A stretch of DNA of 14,911 bases from Armatimonadota bacterium. Its GTDB lineage: Bacteria > Armatimonadota > Fimbriimonadia > Fimbriimonadales > Fimbriimonadaceae. Below, piece by piece: positions 1 to 6,579 of this stretch. A program made the position numbers and the translations under genes. How positions within the stretch are numbered: position 1 is the first letter of the stretch; every line of letters starts with the position of its first letter. Below the pieces are notes generated by a model. That model ran no database searches and was not told the origin of the DNA. It was given only the letters and a program-made list of their open reading frames with translations. The stretch spans positions 1 through 14,911 of the forward strand of contig JAEYWW010000208.1 of the NCBI GenBank assembly GCA_023428805.1, given 5' to 3'.

Positions 1-258
1 GCTGCGTGGGGTGAGCGTGTACCAGATGGACGAAACGACCAGCGGAACACCCCGTTGCGCGCAGATGCCGGAAAGCTGCTCCCATGCGATGTTGATGCCG
101 AAGACGTGGACAATGTCGCCCAACTCCGGGGTTTGGTGGTCTAGAAAATCCACCTTATAACCCAGCTTCCGCAGTTCCACCGCCGTCTGCTCGGCCTGGG
201 TTTCCGCCCCACCTCGAATGAGGCCGGCAGTCGGCGAGATAGCGAAGGTGACTTTCAT
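1..258 (-). CDS. Glycosyltransferase, GT4-like, N-terminal part (truncated by window edge)
   Basis: The first 86 residues of a protein starting at ATG 258; the rest lies beyond position 1. The N-terminus alternates beta strand and helix: MKVTFAISPTAG, then the GGAETQ loop at residues 17-22, a helix with AVELRKLGY, strand KVDFLD, and strand DIVHVFGIN. This is the usual opening of a GT-B fold glycosyltransferase, where the GGAE/GGxE loop lies near the sugar-nucleotide cleft and the N-domain binds the acceptor. Members of family GT4 move a sugar from a nucleotide donor to a glycan or lipid in the cytoplasm. The gene begins 13 bases after the dus stop codon and is probably co-transcribed with it. 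Donor and acceptor cannot be told because the C-terminal donor-binding domain is missing. Family is likely; specificity is unknown. Confidence 0.75.
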   Translation of the reverse strand, partial: MKVTFAISPTAGLIRGGAETQAEQTAVELRKLGYKVDFLDHQTPELGDIVHVFGINIAWEQLSGICAQRGVPLVVSSIWYTLTPRS

Positions 259-271
259 GGCGCGAAGCTTA

Positions 272-1315
272 TCACGCCGCAAATGTCGCGGTGAACCCAT
301 GCAGAGTATCTTCCAACTCCGAATAACCAGAAACCGTTGAGAGCCGCCCCCTCACCTCCGAAGCTCCTGGCGCGCCCTTCACGTAGAGAGGAAGCTGCCC
401 GCGAAGGGCGCGAAGGGCGCGATTTTCGAGGTCGATTCGCTCCCTGTCAGGCAGGGCGAGCACCTCCGGCCAGCCGTCGAATCCTCCCTCGAAAGTCACC
501 ATCAATCGGGCGTGCTCGAGGGCGATTTCGATCCTCTCCTCCAAAGTGGGTTCTGCGGGTATGGGATGGCCTGCCAATCCGGCATGAATCCGCTGAAGCG
601 CCCAGGGGTTGCTGATTGCCGCGCGTCCCACCATGACGCCGTCGCATCCCGTCTCGTCCATCATCCTTCGGGCGTCTTCCGGGGTTTTGACATCGCCGTT
701 GCCGATCAGGGGAACCTGAACGGCTTCGCGGAGGGCCTTGATGAGATTCCAATCGGCTTCGCCGTCGAATCCCTGCTTGGCAAACCGAGCGTGGATGGTG
801 ATCATCTGCGCGCCGACACCCTGGAATCGCCGCACCAGGTCGGGAGCGGCGAAGAGGGAGTAGTCGTAGCCCGCGCGAACCTTGACCGTCACCGGAACGC
901 GCACGGCTTTGACCACGGCCTCGACGATCTTCTCGGCGGTGTCGGGATCCTTCAACAGCGCGGCGCCTGCTCCGGTGCGAACGACCTTGGGCACCCAGCA
1001 GCCCATGTTGATGTCCACGATGTCCGCGCCCATCTCTTCGGCGAGCCGCGCGGTTTCCGCCATGATCGCAGGATCGCCGCCGAAAATCTGAATCCCCAGC
1101 GGCCTCTCGCTGGGATGAACGCGCATCTTCTTGATTGTCTTCTGCGCGTTGTAATGGACCGCCATCGCGCTGACGAACTCGGTGAACATGAGCCCGGGCT
1201 GCCCGATCCGCTTGGCGATCAGCCGAAACGCCAGGTTCGACACGTCCTCCATGGGAGCGAGGACGAGCGGATTGGCGACGGGAATGTCGCGGACAGAAAA
1301 GGCCGGTGCGGACAT
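272..1315 (-). CDS. dus: tRNA-dihydrouridine synthase (Dus family)
   Basis: Flavoenzyme that reduces uridine to dihydrouridine in tRNA D-loops using FMN and NADPH in the cytoplasm. The 347-residue product has the normal family length. Visible motifs are: LAPMEDVSN at 19-27 (start of the TIM barrel, FMN contact), GIQIFGGDP at 74-82, DINMGC at 101-106 with Cys106 as the expected catalytic acid, VKVRAGYD, ITIHAR, PLIGNGDV and GVMVGRAA (FMN phosphate loop), then a helical C-terminal domain. The residue after the catalytic Cys is Trp (GCWVPK); most relatives have Pro. ATG 1315 was chosen because the barrel begins soon after it; a TTG at 1363 would add 16 low-complexity residues and overlap the preceding gene. 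Which Dus subgroup (A, B or C) it belongs to is not decided here. It lies between envelope-type genes, 31 bases after the propeller gene's stop. Confidence 0.95.
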   Translation of the reverse strand: MSAPAFSVRDIPVANPLVLAPMEDVSNLAFRLIAKRIGQPGLMFTEFVSAMAVHYNAQKTIKKMRVHPSERPLGIQIFGGDPAIMAETARLAEEMGADIVDINMGCWVPKVVRTGAGAALLKDPDTAEKIVEAVVKAVRVPVTVKVRAGYDYSLFAAPDLVRRFQGVGAQMITIHARFAKQGFDGEADWNLIKALREAVQVPLIGNGDVKTPEDARRMMDETGCDGVMVGRAAISNPWALQRIHAGLAGHPIPAEPTLEERIEIALEHARLMVTFEGGFDGWPEVLALPDRERIDLENRALRALRGQLPLYVKGAPGASEVRGRLSTVSGYSELEDTLHGFTATFAA

Positions 1316-1346
1316 CGCGACGGGCTCTATTGTGGCCCGCTGTGCA

Positions 1347-2399
1347 TCATGTGCCTTGGGCAAGCCACTTCTTCGTCGTCTCGGGGTTGCATTTCAGCAG
1401 CTTTCGGGCGCAGAGCATCTGCTGGCTTTGGTAGACGACCGTCATCCCGTCGGGTGATACCCAGAAGTAGCGGGACATCTCGAAGATGAAGGGCAGCCGC
1501 CGTCGCTGCTCGCCGGATGTCTCCACGAGATGCAGGAAGAAGCTTCCCGTCTCCTGGTCCAGCCTGAAGGGCCGTCCGTCAACCTGGGCGAGCTCATCTT
1601 GATGGACAAGATCGACCCGCGCCCCGGAGCCCCTTTCATGAAAGTCCATCAAGAACGGCATGCTGCCCCGAGAAGTGCTCTTGTATACACGCTCCTTGGG
1701 CTCGGATTGAGAAATGTACTTGCGGGTGCGGAAGTCGAAGGAGTAGTAGGACGTGTTGTTCTGTGCGTCGCTGGCGATCATTTGGACTGTGTCGTCTGCC
1801 GCAATAAACCATCCCGCCATCTCCTGCTTGGGTGGATTGAGGATCAGTGTTCGTCCGTCTTCGATAAGCCATTGATGTGCTTTTCCGACCACCAGGACAG
1901 CACGCTCGTTTTGTGAAGGGAACATCATGAACGAGGTTTCGCCTCCGAGGTTGATTTCCTGCGCTTTGACGCCGGGTCTCTTGTAAATCAGGTGGTTTCG
2001 CGTCGTCTCTACAGTGCTGCCGCTGAACGTGCTGATCACCAGCTCCTGGCTTTTGCCGAGGAATGCGACCTCGCTCACACCCTCATCAGCCCGCCCAAGG
2101 TAGGCCTCATCGACTTCGCCGCTGTCGGCATTCCAAAGGTTGATCCTCAGACGCTCATCGCGTCCCGCGCCCAGACTTTCGCCCGCGTAGCGCGGGCTCA
2201 TGACCGCCGGATGCCAGGTGATGAAGGCCACCCTTTTGCTGTCCGCAGACCAGACCGCCTGATCTCCTTTGTATCCGAGCATGTAGGTCGGCGACGCCAC
2301 ATAAGCCGCTCCATCGTGCATCAGGAATCGACTGTCCATCACAGGGGTTTGGACAGCCGGGGATTGCGCCAGCAGGAGAACGGCGCAGAGCGTCAACAT
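1347..2399 (-). CDS. Secreted WD40/TolB-like (PD40) propeller-type protein of unknown function
   Basis: A 350-residue protein from ATG 2399. Residues 1-17 (MLTLCAVLLLAQSPAVQ) form a short hydrophobic signal-like segment with no basic residue in front. The body is beta-rich. Blade-like strands carry the PD40/TolB signature: AVWSADSKRVAFITW near the N-terminus and YFWVSPDGMTVVYQS near the C-terminus, both of the SxDxK/G type. Two cysteines sit near the C-terminus (LCARKLLKC). Such propellers usually bind proteins or glycans outside the cytoplasm; no catalytic motif is visible. A TTG at 2408 lies one base after the preceding stop and is an alternative start three codons upstream. An AAAGG stretch at about 2412-2416 sits only 4 bases before that TTG and 13 before the ATG, so the start is not settled. 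The gene follows the GH76 gene directly and may be coupled to it. Confidence 0.7.
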   Translation of the reverse strand: MLTLCAVLLLAQSPAVQTPVMDSRFLMHDGAAYVASPTYMLGYKGDQAVWSADSKRVAFITWHPAVMSPRYAGESLGAGRDERLRINLWNADSGEVDEAYLGRADEGVSEVAFLGKSQELVISTFSGSTVETTRNHLIYKRPGVKAQEINLGGETSFMMFPSQNERAVLVVGKAHQWLIEDGRTLILNPPKQEMAGWFIAADDTVQMIASDAQNNTSYYSFDFRTRKYISQSEPKERVYKSTSRGSMPFLMDFHERGSGARVDLVHQDELAQVDGRPFRLDQETGSFFLHLVETSGEQRRRLPFIFEMSRYFWVSPDGMTVVYQSQQMLCARKLLKCNPETTKKWLAQGT

Positions 2400-2409
2400 G
2401 GGCGGCAAG

Positions 2410-3450
2410 TTACCTTTTTGCCTGATTCACAAGCTCGATCCAGCGCAGGACACTCGCTTGGTCCAGCAGCTCAAACCTCTTCTGATCCGCTGCTGCGGGA
2501 CGGTGCCAATCGTGGCCGAATCGGTTATTCCTCGCCAGTTTCAGGACATCCCAAGTTAATTCTTCACCCTGCTTCTGGGAGATGTAGCCCTCCCGAAGGC
2601 CTACTTCTGCCAGCATGTGCGCGAATCGACCGGGGTTGTCTATGCCCGTTCCGGGCTTGCGCCACTTCTTCCAGGCGGAGTCGAACATCTCCCTTGCGGT
2701 CACGTCATGCTTGACTCCGAGCCGCTCCGCCTCCGCCAGCGCCGCGATGGTGAGCGCGGCATTGTAGGTCCACTTGTCACGACCGATGTTCCCAGATGAG
2801 ATCGAAATGGAATCCCACATCAGCTTGTCTTCTTTGTCGAGAAGGTTCTCAAGAGTCCACTTGAGCACTCTCAGACCGGGTTCCTGATACTGCTTCAACC
2901 CGTGCCTTCGGGCCATGATGAGGCAGGCGTAGGCGGTCGGAGAATTGCTGCAGGTGTTCTTGGACGCTTTGTCAGATTCGCGCCAGTAGATGCCTCCGCC
3001 GAGTTTGTCGTCCTCCCCGCTGAGCGCATAATCCAAGGCGAGGGCGGCTCGTTTGAGCTGCTCTGGATCATCAAGCACCTCGGAGGATTCCGCGAGTGCA
3101 AGCACCATCCATGCGTTGTCGTCGTAATACCGATCCACCCCGCCTGGGTTGGGCAGGACGTCAAAGCCCGCGACGGGCGGACGGGAATTCCAGTACTTGC
3201 CCGTTGTCTTGACATACTGACGCAGAACATCCTTGGCTGAAGCATCGTGTCTGGCGCGGACATTGAGCGCGGTCAGCATCACTCCAACCGACCAGTTGAA
3301 GGCAGGATCATTCTCTGCCTTGTCGGACGACCAGAATTCACGATAGATCCTATGCTCCGCATCCCAGAAGTCGGATTGAATCCGGGCGAAAAGCAGGTTG
3401 CTTTCAGTCTTGAGGTTGGCGGATGACATGAGGACCAAACAGGCGATCAA
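2410..3450 (-). CDS. Glycoside hydrolase family 76-like protein (alpha-mannanase-type)
   Basis: A 346-residue all-helical (alpha/alpha)6-type protein. It shows the GH76 landmarks: the YYDDNAW motif at 108-114, whose Asp110-Asp111 pair corresponds to the catalytic aspartates of GH76 endo-alpha-1,6-mannanases; GGGIYWR at 151-157; KWTYNAAL at 226-233; and a C-terminal helix QASVLRWIELV. Family members cleave or transfer alpha-1,6-mannan chains; the real substrate here is unknown. The start is TTG 3450: a GGAG at 3460-3463 stands 9 bases upstream, and an in-frame TGA at 3454-3456 excludes any longer form. ATG 3429 lacks a ribosome site. The N-terminus MIACLVLMSSANL is a short, uncharged hydrophobic stretch that may be a weak signal peptide. 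The gene starts 3 bases after the DinB-like stop, so it is almost surely in the same operon. Neighbouring GT4-like and propeller genes suggest a glycan-related role. Confidence 0.82.
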   Translation of the reverse strand: MIACLVLMSSANLKTESNLLFARIQSDFWDAEHRIYREFWSSDKAENDPAFNWSVGVMLTALNVRARHDASAKDVLRQYVKTTGKYWNSRPPVAGFDVLPNPGGVDRYYDDNAWMVLALAESSEVLDDPEQLKRAALALDYALSGEDDKLGGGIYWRESDKASKNTCSNSPTAYACLIMARRHGLKQYQEPGLRVLKWTLENLLDKEDKLMWDSISISSGNIGRDKWTYNAALTIAALAEAERLGVKHDVTAREMFDSAWKKWRKPGTGIDNPGRFAHMLAEVGLREGYISQKQGEELTWDVLKLARNNRFGHDWHRPAAADQKRFELLDQASVLRWIELVNQAKR

Positions 3451-3453
3451 GGA

Positions 3454-3948
3454 TCAATTCTCCGTGGGCAGGTGCCAGTTTCGGTCTCCGAGCAGGGTCT
3501 GGATGTAGTCCATCTGCCCGATGTGATACCGGATATGCGCGGCGGGAAATGTGATCGCCATCTCCATCGGCGCGAACCCCAGGCCGAACGGGGCGGGGAA
3601 CTGCCGCTCGAAATCGGCGGGAGTGAGTGCGTCGAGCCACTCCGTAAACAACGCGGCGTGATGCTCCATGAGGTCCAGGGCCTGTTGACGAGTCGTGACA
3701 CTCTTCTCCTGATCGCGAAAATGATCGTCTGCCTGCGCTGAAGTCGGGATGTGAAAAGGCGTGCCCTTGAGCTGGCTCAGGATGTTGGATGTGGCCCAGG
3801 CGCAATGAGCGAAGATCGCCGCCGCGCTTCTCGCTGTTGGCGCCGCCGTCCAAGTCAGCTTGTCGTCGGGAATTTGGGCGAACGATGCCTCCAGCATTGC
3901 TCGCGCCATCTGAAAATCCGCCTTGGCCTGCGCCACCACTTGGTCCAT
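3454..3948 (-). CDS. DinB superfamily four-helix-bundle protein
   Basis: A 164-residue helical protein with the three-histidine metal site of the DinB/YfiT superfamily: His48 in IFAHCAW, and His138 and His142 in AHIRYHIGQ. The order of four amphipathic helices (VAQAKADFQMARAMLEASF, then AAIFAHCAWATSNIL, then ALDLMEHHAALFTEWLDAL, then AHIRYHIGQMDYIQTLLGD) fits the bundle. Members act as metal-dependent thiol S-transferases, hydrolases or stress-related proteins of unknown activity; the substrate cannot be read from sequence. ATG 3948 was chosen because the first bundle helix begins there and a CATACT -10-like box ends 7 bases upstream. ATG 4014 would add 22 residues with no clear helix and no ribosome site. 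It is the first gene of the minus-strand run and is divergent from rplS. Confidence 0.8.
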   Translation of the reverse strand: MDQVVAQAKADFQMARAMLEASFAQIPDDKLTWTAAPTARSAAAIFAHCAWATSNILSQLKGTPFHIPTSAQADDHFRDQEKSVTTRQQALDLMEHHAALFTEWLDALTPADFERQFPAPFGLGFAPMEMAITFPAAHIRYHIGQMDYIQTLLGDRNWHLPTEN

Positions 3949-3955
3949 GAGTTCA

Positions 3956-3961
3956 AGTATG
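3956..3961 (-). promoter_or_regulatory. Candidate -10 box (CATACT) for the DinB-like gene, leaderless arrangement
   Basis: The minus strand reads GCATACTTGAACTC before ATG 3948, leaving 7 bases between the hexamer and the start codon. Transcription would begin at or next to the ATG. The same GCATACTTG 9-mer occurs at the tRNA-Asp promoter (9375-9383). No Shine-Dalgarno sequence is present. There is no good -35 match. Confidence 0.4.
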
Positions 3962-3974
3962 CTCGTTGGGGGAT

Positions 3975-3986
3975 GGAGAATTCTCC
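3975..3986. promoter_or_regulatory. 12-bp perfect palindrome between divergent genes, possible operator
   Basis: GGAGAATTCTCC is a perfect inverted repeat with no spacer. Its centre is 32 bases upstream of ATG 3948 of the DinB-like gene. It overlaps the place where a -35 box for the CATACT element at 3956-3961 would lie. It is also 66 bases upstream of the rplS -10 box. Size, symmetry and place suit a dimeric repressor site. No regulator gene is seen nearby, and a 12-bp palindrome can arise by chance, so the role is inference. Confidence 0.35.
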
Positions 3987-4051
3987 TGTATTCGCTGGCC
4001 CACAGTCCTATCATCGGTCGAACCGTCCCGCCATGCCAGCATCAAGTTGGC

Positions 4052-4057
4052 TATAAT
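4052..4057 (+). promoter_or_regulatory. -10 box (TATAAT) of the rplS-lepB-HIT-kdsB operon
   Basis: A perfect consensus hexamer in GGCTATAATTTC. Transcription would start near 4064, giving a leader of about 49 bases before rplS. The -35 region at 16-18 bases spacing is poor (around CGCCAT at 4029), so the promoter may rely on the -10 or an activator. It is the only strong hexamer ahead of this four-gene operon. Confidence 0.65.
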
Positions 4058-4067
4058 TTCACGTTCG

Positions 4068-4093
4068 TGCGCACCCGAAACCATACGGGCGCA
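4068..4093 (+). promoter_or_regulatory. Hairpin in the rplS leader
   Basis: TGCGC (4068-4072) and CCG (4075-4077) pair with CGGGCGCA (4086-4093), giving an 8-bp stem with a 2-base bulge and an 8-base loop. It starts about 4 bases after the predicted transcript start and ends before the GAGG at 4098-4101. Ribosomal protein genes are often controlled by leader structures, but I do not recognise this as a known class. Confidence 0.3.
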
Positions 4094-4112
4094 TGGCGAG
4101 GTTTTCGAGACT

Positions 4113-4463
4113 ATGTCCAAGCAGGCGATTCTGCAGAGTGTTGGCGCTTCCTACATGAAGGAAGATTTGCCGGATATGCGCCCCGGCGATACCGTGCGCG
4201 CCCACGTCAAAGTGCGTGAAGGCGGCAAGGAGCGCATCCAGATTTTCGAGGGCACGGTCATCGCTGTCCGCAACGGCGGCATCGCCAAGAACGTCACGCT
4301 CCGCAAGATTTCCGGCGGCATCGGCGTCGAGCGAACACTTCCGGTTCATTCGCCGAACGTGGCGAAGTTTGAAGTGACCCGCCGGGGCAAGGTCCGCCGC
4401 GCGAAGCTCTACTACCTTCGCGACAAGGTGGGCAAGGCCGCTCGCATCGCCGAGAAGCGCTAA
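4113..4463 (+). CDS. rplS: 50S ribosomal protein L19
   Basis: A 116-residue protein of the usual L19 length. Characteristic stretches are [16 protein letters not shown] at about 22-37, [16 protein letters not shown], the [22 protein letters not shown] core, and the C-terminal [21 protein letters not shown]19 sits at the 30S-50S interface of the large subunit and contacts 23S rRNA. ATG 4113 follows GCGAGG at 4096-4101; an open frame further upstream (to 3966) runs across the promoter and is not coding. It is the first gene of the plus-strand operon, 6 bases before lepB. An rplS followed by a signal peptidase gene is an arrangement seen in several bacterial groups. Confidence 0.98.
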   Translation: MSKQAILQSVGASYMKEDLPDMRPGDTVRAHVKVREGGKERIQIFEGTVIAVRNGGIAKNVTLRKISGGIGVERTLPVHSPNVAKFEVTRRGKVRRAKLYYLRDKVGKAARIAEKR

Positions 4464-4469
4464 ACAGAT

Positions 4470-5354
4470 ATGGACTTCGGGAGTCTTCTTGCGCAGGCAT
4501 CAGGCGATCCTCCGTCGTCGATGATGTTCATCGACAAGCTCGCCAGGACTCCCCTCAGTCAAATCGTGATCTTCGCCGCCGTTCTTACGGCGGTTCGTCT
4601 TGTCTGCTACCCCTATTTGTCGAAGACGCCCAAGCATCAGCGGACGGGAGGCTACAGCTTCGTCAAGGTCATCAACGAACTTGCGGACGCGTTGATTTAT
4701 GCCGCCGTTGTGGTCTTCATGCTGGTCCGCCCATTCGGAATTCAGACTTTCTGGATTCCCAGCGGGTCGATGATCGACACGCTTCGGCTGAATGACTACA
4801 TTGTTGCAAACAAGGCGATCTATCGCGTTGCCGAACCCAAGGCGGGCGACATCGTGGTCTTCAAGCCACCCAAGAATGCCCTGTCAGTCGGGGCGCCGGA
4901 GACCGACTATATCAAGCGTCTCATCGGCTGTCCGGGAGATGTCATTGAGCTGCGAGACAAGAAGCTTTACCGAAACGGCAAGCCTGTCGATGAGCCGTAT
5001 GTTCGGTATACCAGCCGCGATTCTGTCCTCGACGCTTCTGAAGCGGAGAACATCGTCATCCCCGATTTCAAACTGATCAATGACGAAGGGCGTTTCGTGC
5101 CGGTGATGTACCGTGAAGGTGGGGCGTATTTGAACAGCGAGTCTCCCGCAGATTTTCGCGTTCCTCCCGGAAAGCATCAGGATTACATGGACGCCAAGCC
5201 TGTGGCCATTCCCGATGGTTATTACCTCTTCATGGGCGACAACCGAAACGGCTCTTACGATTCCCGCTTTTGGGGCCTCGTGCCGCGCTCCAGCATCATC
5301 GGACGATCCGAGATTGTCTGGCTGCCCTTCAGTCGCTGGAAATTCACCCGGTGA
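4470..5354 (+). CDS. lepB: Signal peptidase I
   Basis: Membrane serine protease that cuts signal peptides from exported proteins on the outer face of the cytoplasmic membrane. The 294 residues contain two hydrophobic N-terminal segments (about 30-46, SQIVIFAAVLTAVRLVC, and 72-87, ADALIYAAVVVFMLVR). The catalytic IPSGSM box follows at 96-101 with nucleophile Ser100. DYIKRLIGCPGD carries the general base Lys149, and the GDNRNGSYDSR box lies at 256-266. Spacing matches the family (E. coli Ser90/Lys145). An insertion of roughly 60 residues between CPGDVIEL and the GDN box is within the range of Gram-negative enzymes. The start ATG 4470 lies 6 bases after the rplS stop; the ribosome site (GAGAAG, 4452-4457) is weak, so translation may be coupled. 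It would process the exported proteins encoded elsewhere in this window. Confidence 0.96.
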   Translation: MDFGSLLAQASGDPPSSMMFIDKLARTPLSQIVIFAAVLTAVRLVCYPYLSKTPKHQRTGGYSFVKVINELADALIYAAVVVFMLVRPFGIQTFWIPSGSMIDTLRLNDYIVANKAIYRVAEPKAGDIVVFKPPKNALSVGAPETDYIKRLIGCPGDVIELRDKKLYRNGKPVDEPYVRYTSRDSVLDASEAENIVIPDFKLINDEGRFVPVMYREGGAYLNSESPADFRVPPGKHQDYMDAKPVAIPDGYYLFMGDNRNGSYDSRFWGLVPRSSIIGRSEIVWLPFSRWKFTR

Positions 5355-5377
5355 TGGTTCGCAGGTACATTCTTTGA

Positions 5378-5827
5378 GTGGCCACCATTGTTGATACTTG
5401 GGTTGAAGAGTGCCGGAACGGCACGAATCCCCGCCTCATCACCCGCCTGAAGTCCGGCTGGGCGGTGATGGGTGAAGTTCAGGTCGTTCCCGGATACTGC
5501 CTGCTCCTCCCCGACCCGGTCCCCGCGCACCTCAATGAAATGCGCGAGCCGGATCAAATCCAATTCCTGACTGACATGGCCCATCTGGGTCAGGCTCTGC
5601 TGCAGGCCACGGACGCGCTCCGCATCAACTACGAAATGCTGGGCAATCAACAGCCCGCGCTCCACGCCCATCTTTTTCCCCGATACGACGCCGAGCCGGA
5701 GGACATGGGTGTCAAGCCGGTCTGGTTCTACGATTGGGACAATGCGCCCCGTTGGAGCCCCGAGGTGTTCGGTCATCTCCAGATGGCACTGCGCGAAGCT
5801 CTCTCCATTCCGGCGGAAAAGAGCTGA
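5378..5827 (+). CDS. HIT-family (histidine triad) nucleotide hydrolase/transferase-like protein
   Basis: A 149-residue protein beginning at GTG 5378; the in-frame TGA at 5375-5377 excludes a longer form. The motif ALHAHLFPRY at 94-103 is a histidine-triad loop in which the middle and last histidines (His96, His98) remain but the first is Ala94. The middle one is the nucleophile in the family. Upstream, RLITRLKSGWAVMGEVQVVPGYCLLLP is the typical HIT core with a GYC turn at 39-41. Members hydrolyse or transfer nucleoside monophosphates from dinucleotides and AMP-conjugates in the cytoplasm. The C-terminal half (VWFYDWDNAPRWSPEVFGHL) resembles a subgroup often found without a defined substrate. 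It lies 23 bases after lepB, and its TGA overlaps the ATG of kdsB by one base (TGATG). Confidence 0.85.
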   Translation: MATIVDTWVEECRNGTNPRLITRLKSGWAVMGEVQVVPGYCLLLPDPVPAHLNEMREPDQIQFLTDMAHLGQALLQATDALRINYEMLGNQQPALHAHLFPRYDAEPEDMGVKPVWFYDWDNAPRWSPEVFGHLQMALREALSIPAEKS

Positions 5828-6579
5828 TGTCCTGCCTCATCGTCATTCCGAGCCGAATGGCGAGCACCCGCTTTCCGGGCAAGCCGCTCTGCGACCTGCT
5901 CGGAAAGCCGATGATTCAATGGGTCGTTGAAGCGGCGCAGACAGCGAATCTGAACGCGGATGTCCTTGTGGCAACCCCCGATCAGGAGATCATCGACGCC
6001 TGCCGCCGCTTCGGATGCGAGGCGATGCTGACCCGCAGCGACCACCCAACAGGCACCGACCGGATCGCCGAGGTGGCGCGGTCGGTGCACGCGGATGTCT
6101 ATGTCAATGTCCAGGGGGACGAGCCGCTGATCTCGGCGAGGACGATCCATGCGGCGGCGGAGCCGCTGCTCGCGGATGGCTCAATCCCGATGGGGAGCGC
6201 ATACGCGCCCTGCCCGGAGAGCGAGGTTGAGAATCCCGCTGTTGTCAAAGTTGTGCTTGACCAGCAGGGCTATGCCCTCTATTTTTCGCGCCATGCCATC
6301 CCGTATCCCCGCAATCCCCGGGTCGATCTGGTTCGGAAGCACATCGGCATCTACTCGTTCCGCAAGGATGTGCTGCTTGAGTTCTCATCTTGGGCCTCGA
6401 CGCCCTTGGAGCAGACGGAGAGCCTGGAGCAGCTTAGGTTTCTTGAAAATGGCGTCCGCATCAGGATGTCCGAAGGTGAGCCCGCCGCCATCGCGGTGGA
6501 TACGCCCGAGCAGGCGGAGGAGGCGCGCCTGCTGCTTCAGCGGCGTCTGCGCGGTTCCTTGGGGTCTTCTTCGCCGTAG
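5827..6579 (+). CDS. kdsB: 3-deoxy-manno-octulosonate cytidylyltransferase (CMP-KDO synthetase)
   Basis: Activates KDO with CTP to give CMP-KDO and pyrophosphate in the cytoplasm, the step before KDO is joined to lipid A or a capsule. The 250-residue length is typical. Motifs: IPSRMASTRFPGKPL at 7-21 (CTP-binding loop), SDHPTGTDR at 71-79, VNVQGDEP at 93-100 with Mg-binding Asp98, HIGIYSFRKDVL at 172-183, TESLEQLRFLENG at 197-209, and VDTPEQ at 224-229 with the second Mg ligand Asp225. ATG 5827 overlaps the HIT stop by one base, implying translational coupling; a longer in-frame opening at 5734 lies inside the HIT gene and is rejected. The last 43 bases overlap the end of the convergent small membrane protein gene. 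The gene is the main evidence that the host has an outer membrane glycolipid or KDO-containing polymer. Confidence 0.97.
   Translation: MSCLIVIPSRMASTRFPGKPLCDLLGKPMIQWVVEAAQTANLNADVLVATPDQEIIDACRRFGCEAMLTRSDHPTGTDRIAEVARSVHADVYVNVQGDEPLISARTIHAAAEPLLADGSIPMGSAYAPCPESEVENPAVVKVVLDQQGYALYFSRHAIPYPRNPRVDLVRKHIGIYSFRKDVLLEFSSWASTPLEQTESLEQLRFLENGVRIRMSEGEPAAIAVDTPEQAEEARLLLQRRLRGSLGSSSP

Noticed and set aside
401..418. Tandem 9-base repeat GCGAAGGGC x2
   Set aside because: It lies inside the dus coding region and simply encodes a local RAL-RAL duplication; two copies are not evidence of a repeat element.
512..1489. Long plus-strand open frame (about 325 codons) opposite dus
   Set aside because: It is the antisense of a well-supported Dus gene, its translation has no family-like pattern, and it runs past the gene border into the propeller gene. 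High GC makes such antisense frames common.
1992..2714. Plus-strand open frame spanning the propeller and GH76 genes
   Set aside because: It crosses the border of two good minus-strand genes and has low-complexity Arg/Ser-rich translation.
3966..4112. Upstream extension of rplS
   Set aside because: It crosses the TATAAT promoter and the palindrome; the L19 family begins at the MSKQAILQ start.
5734..5826. Longer N-terminus for kdsB
   Set aside because: It overlaps 31 codons of the HIT gene out of frame; KdsB proteins start with M-x-x-x-I-V-I-P-A/S-R, which matches ATG 5827.
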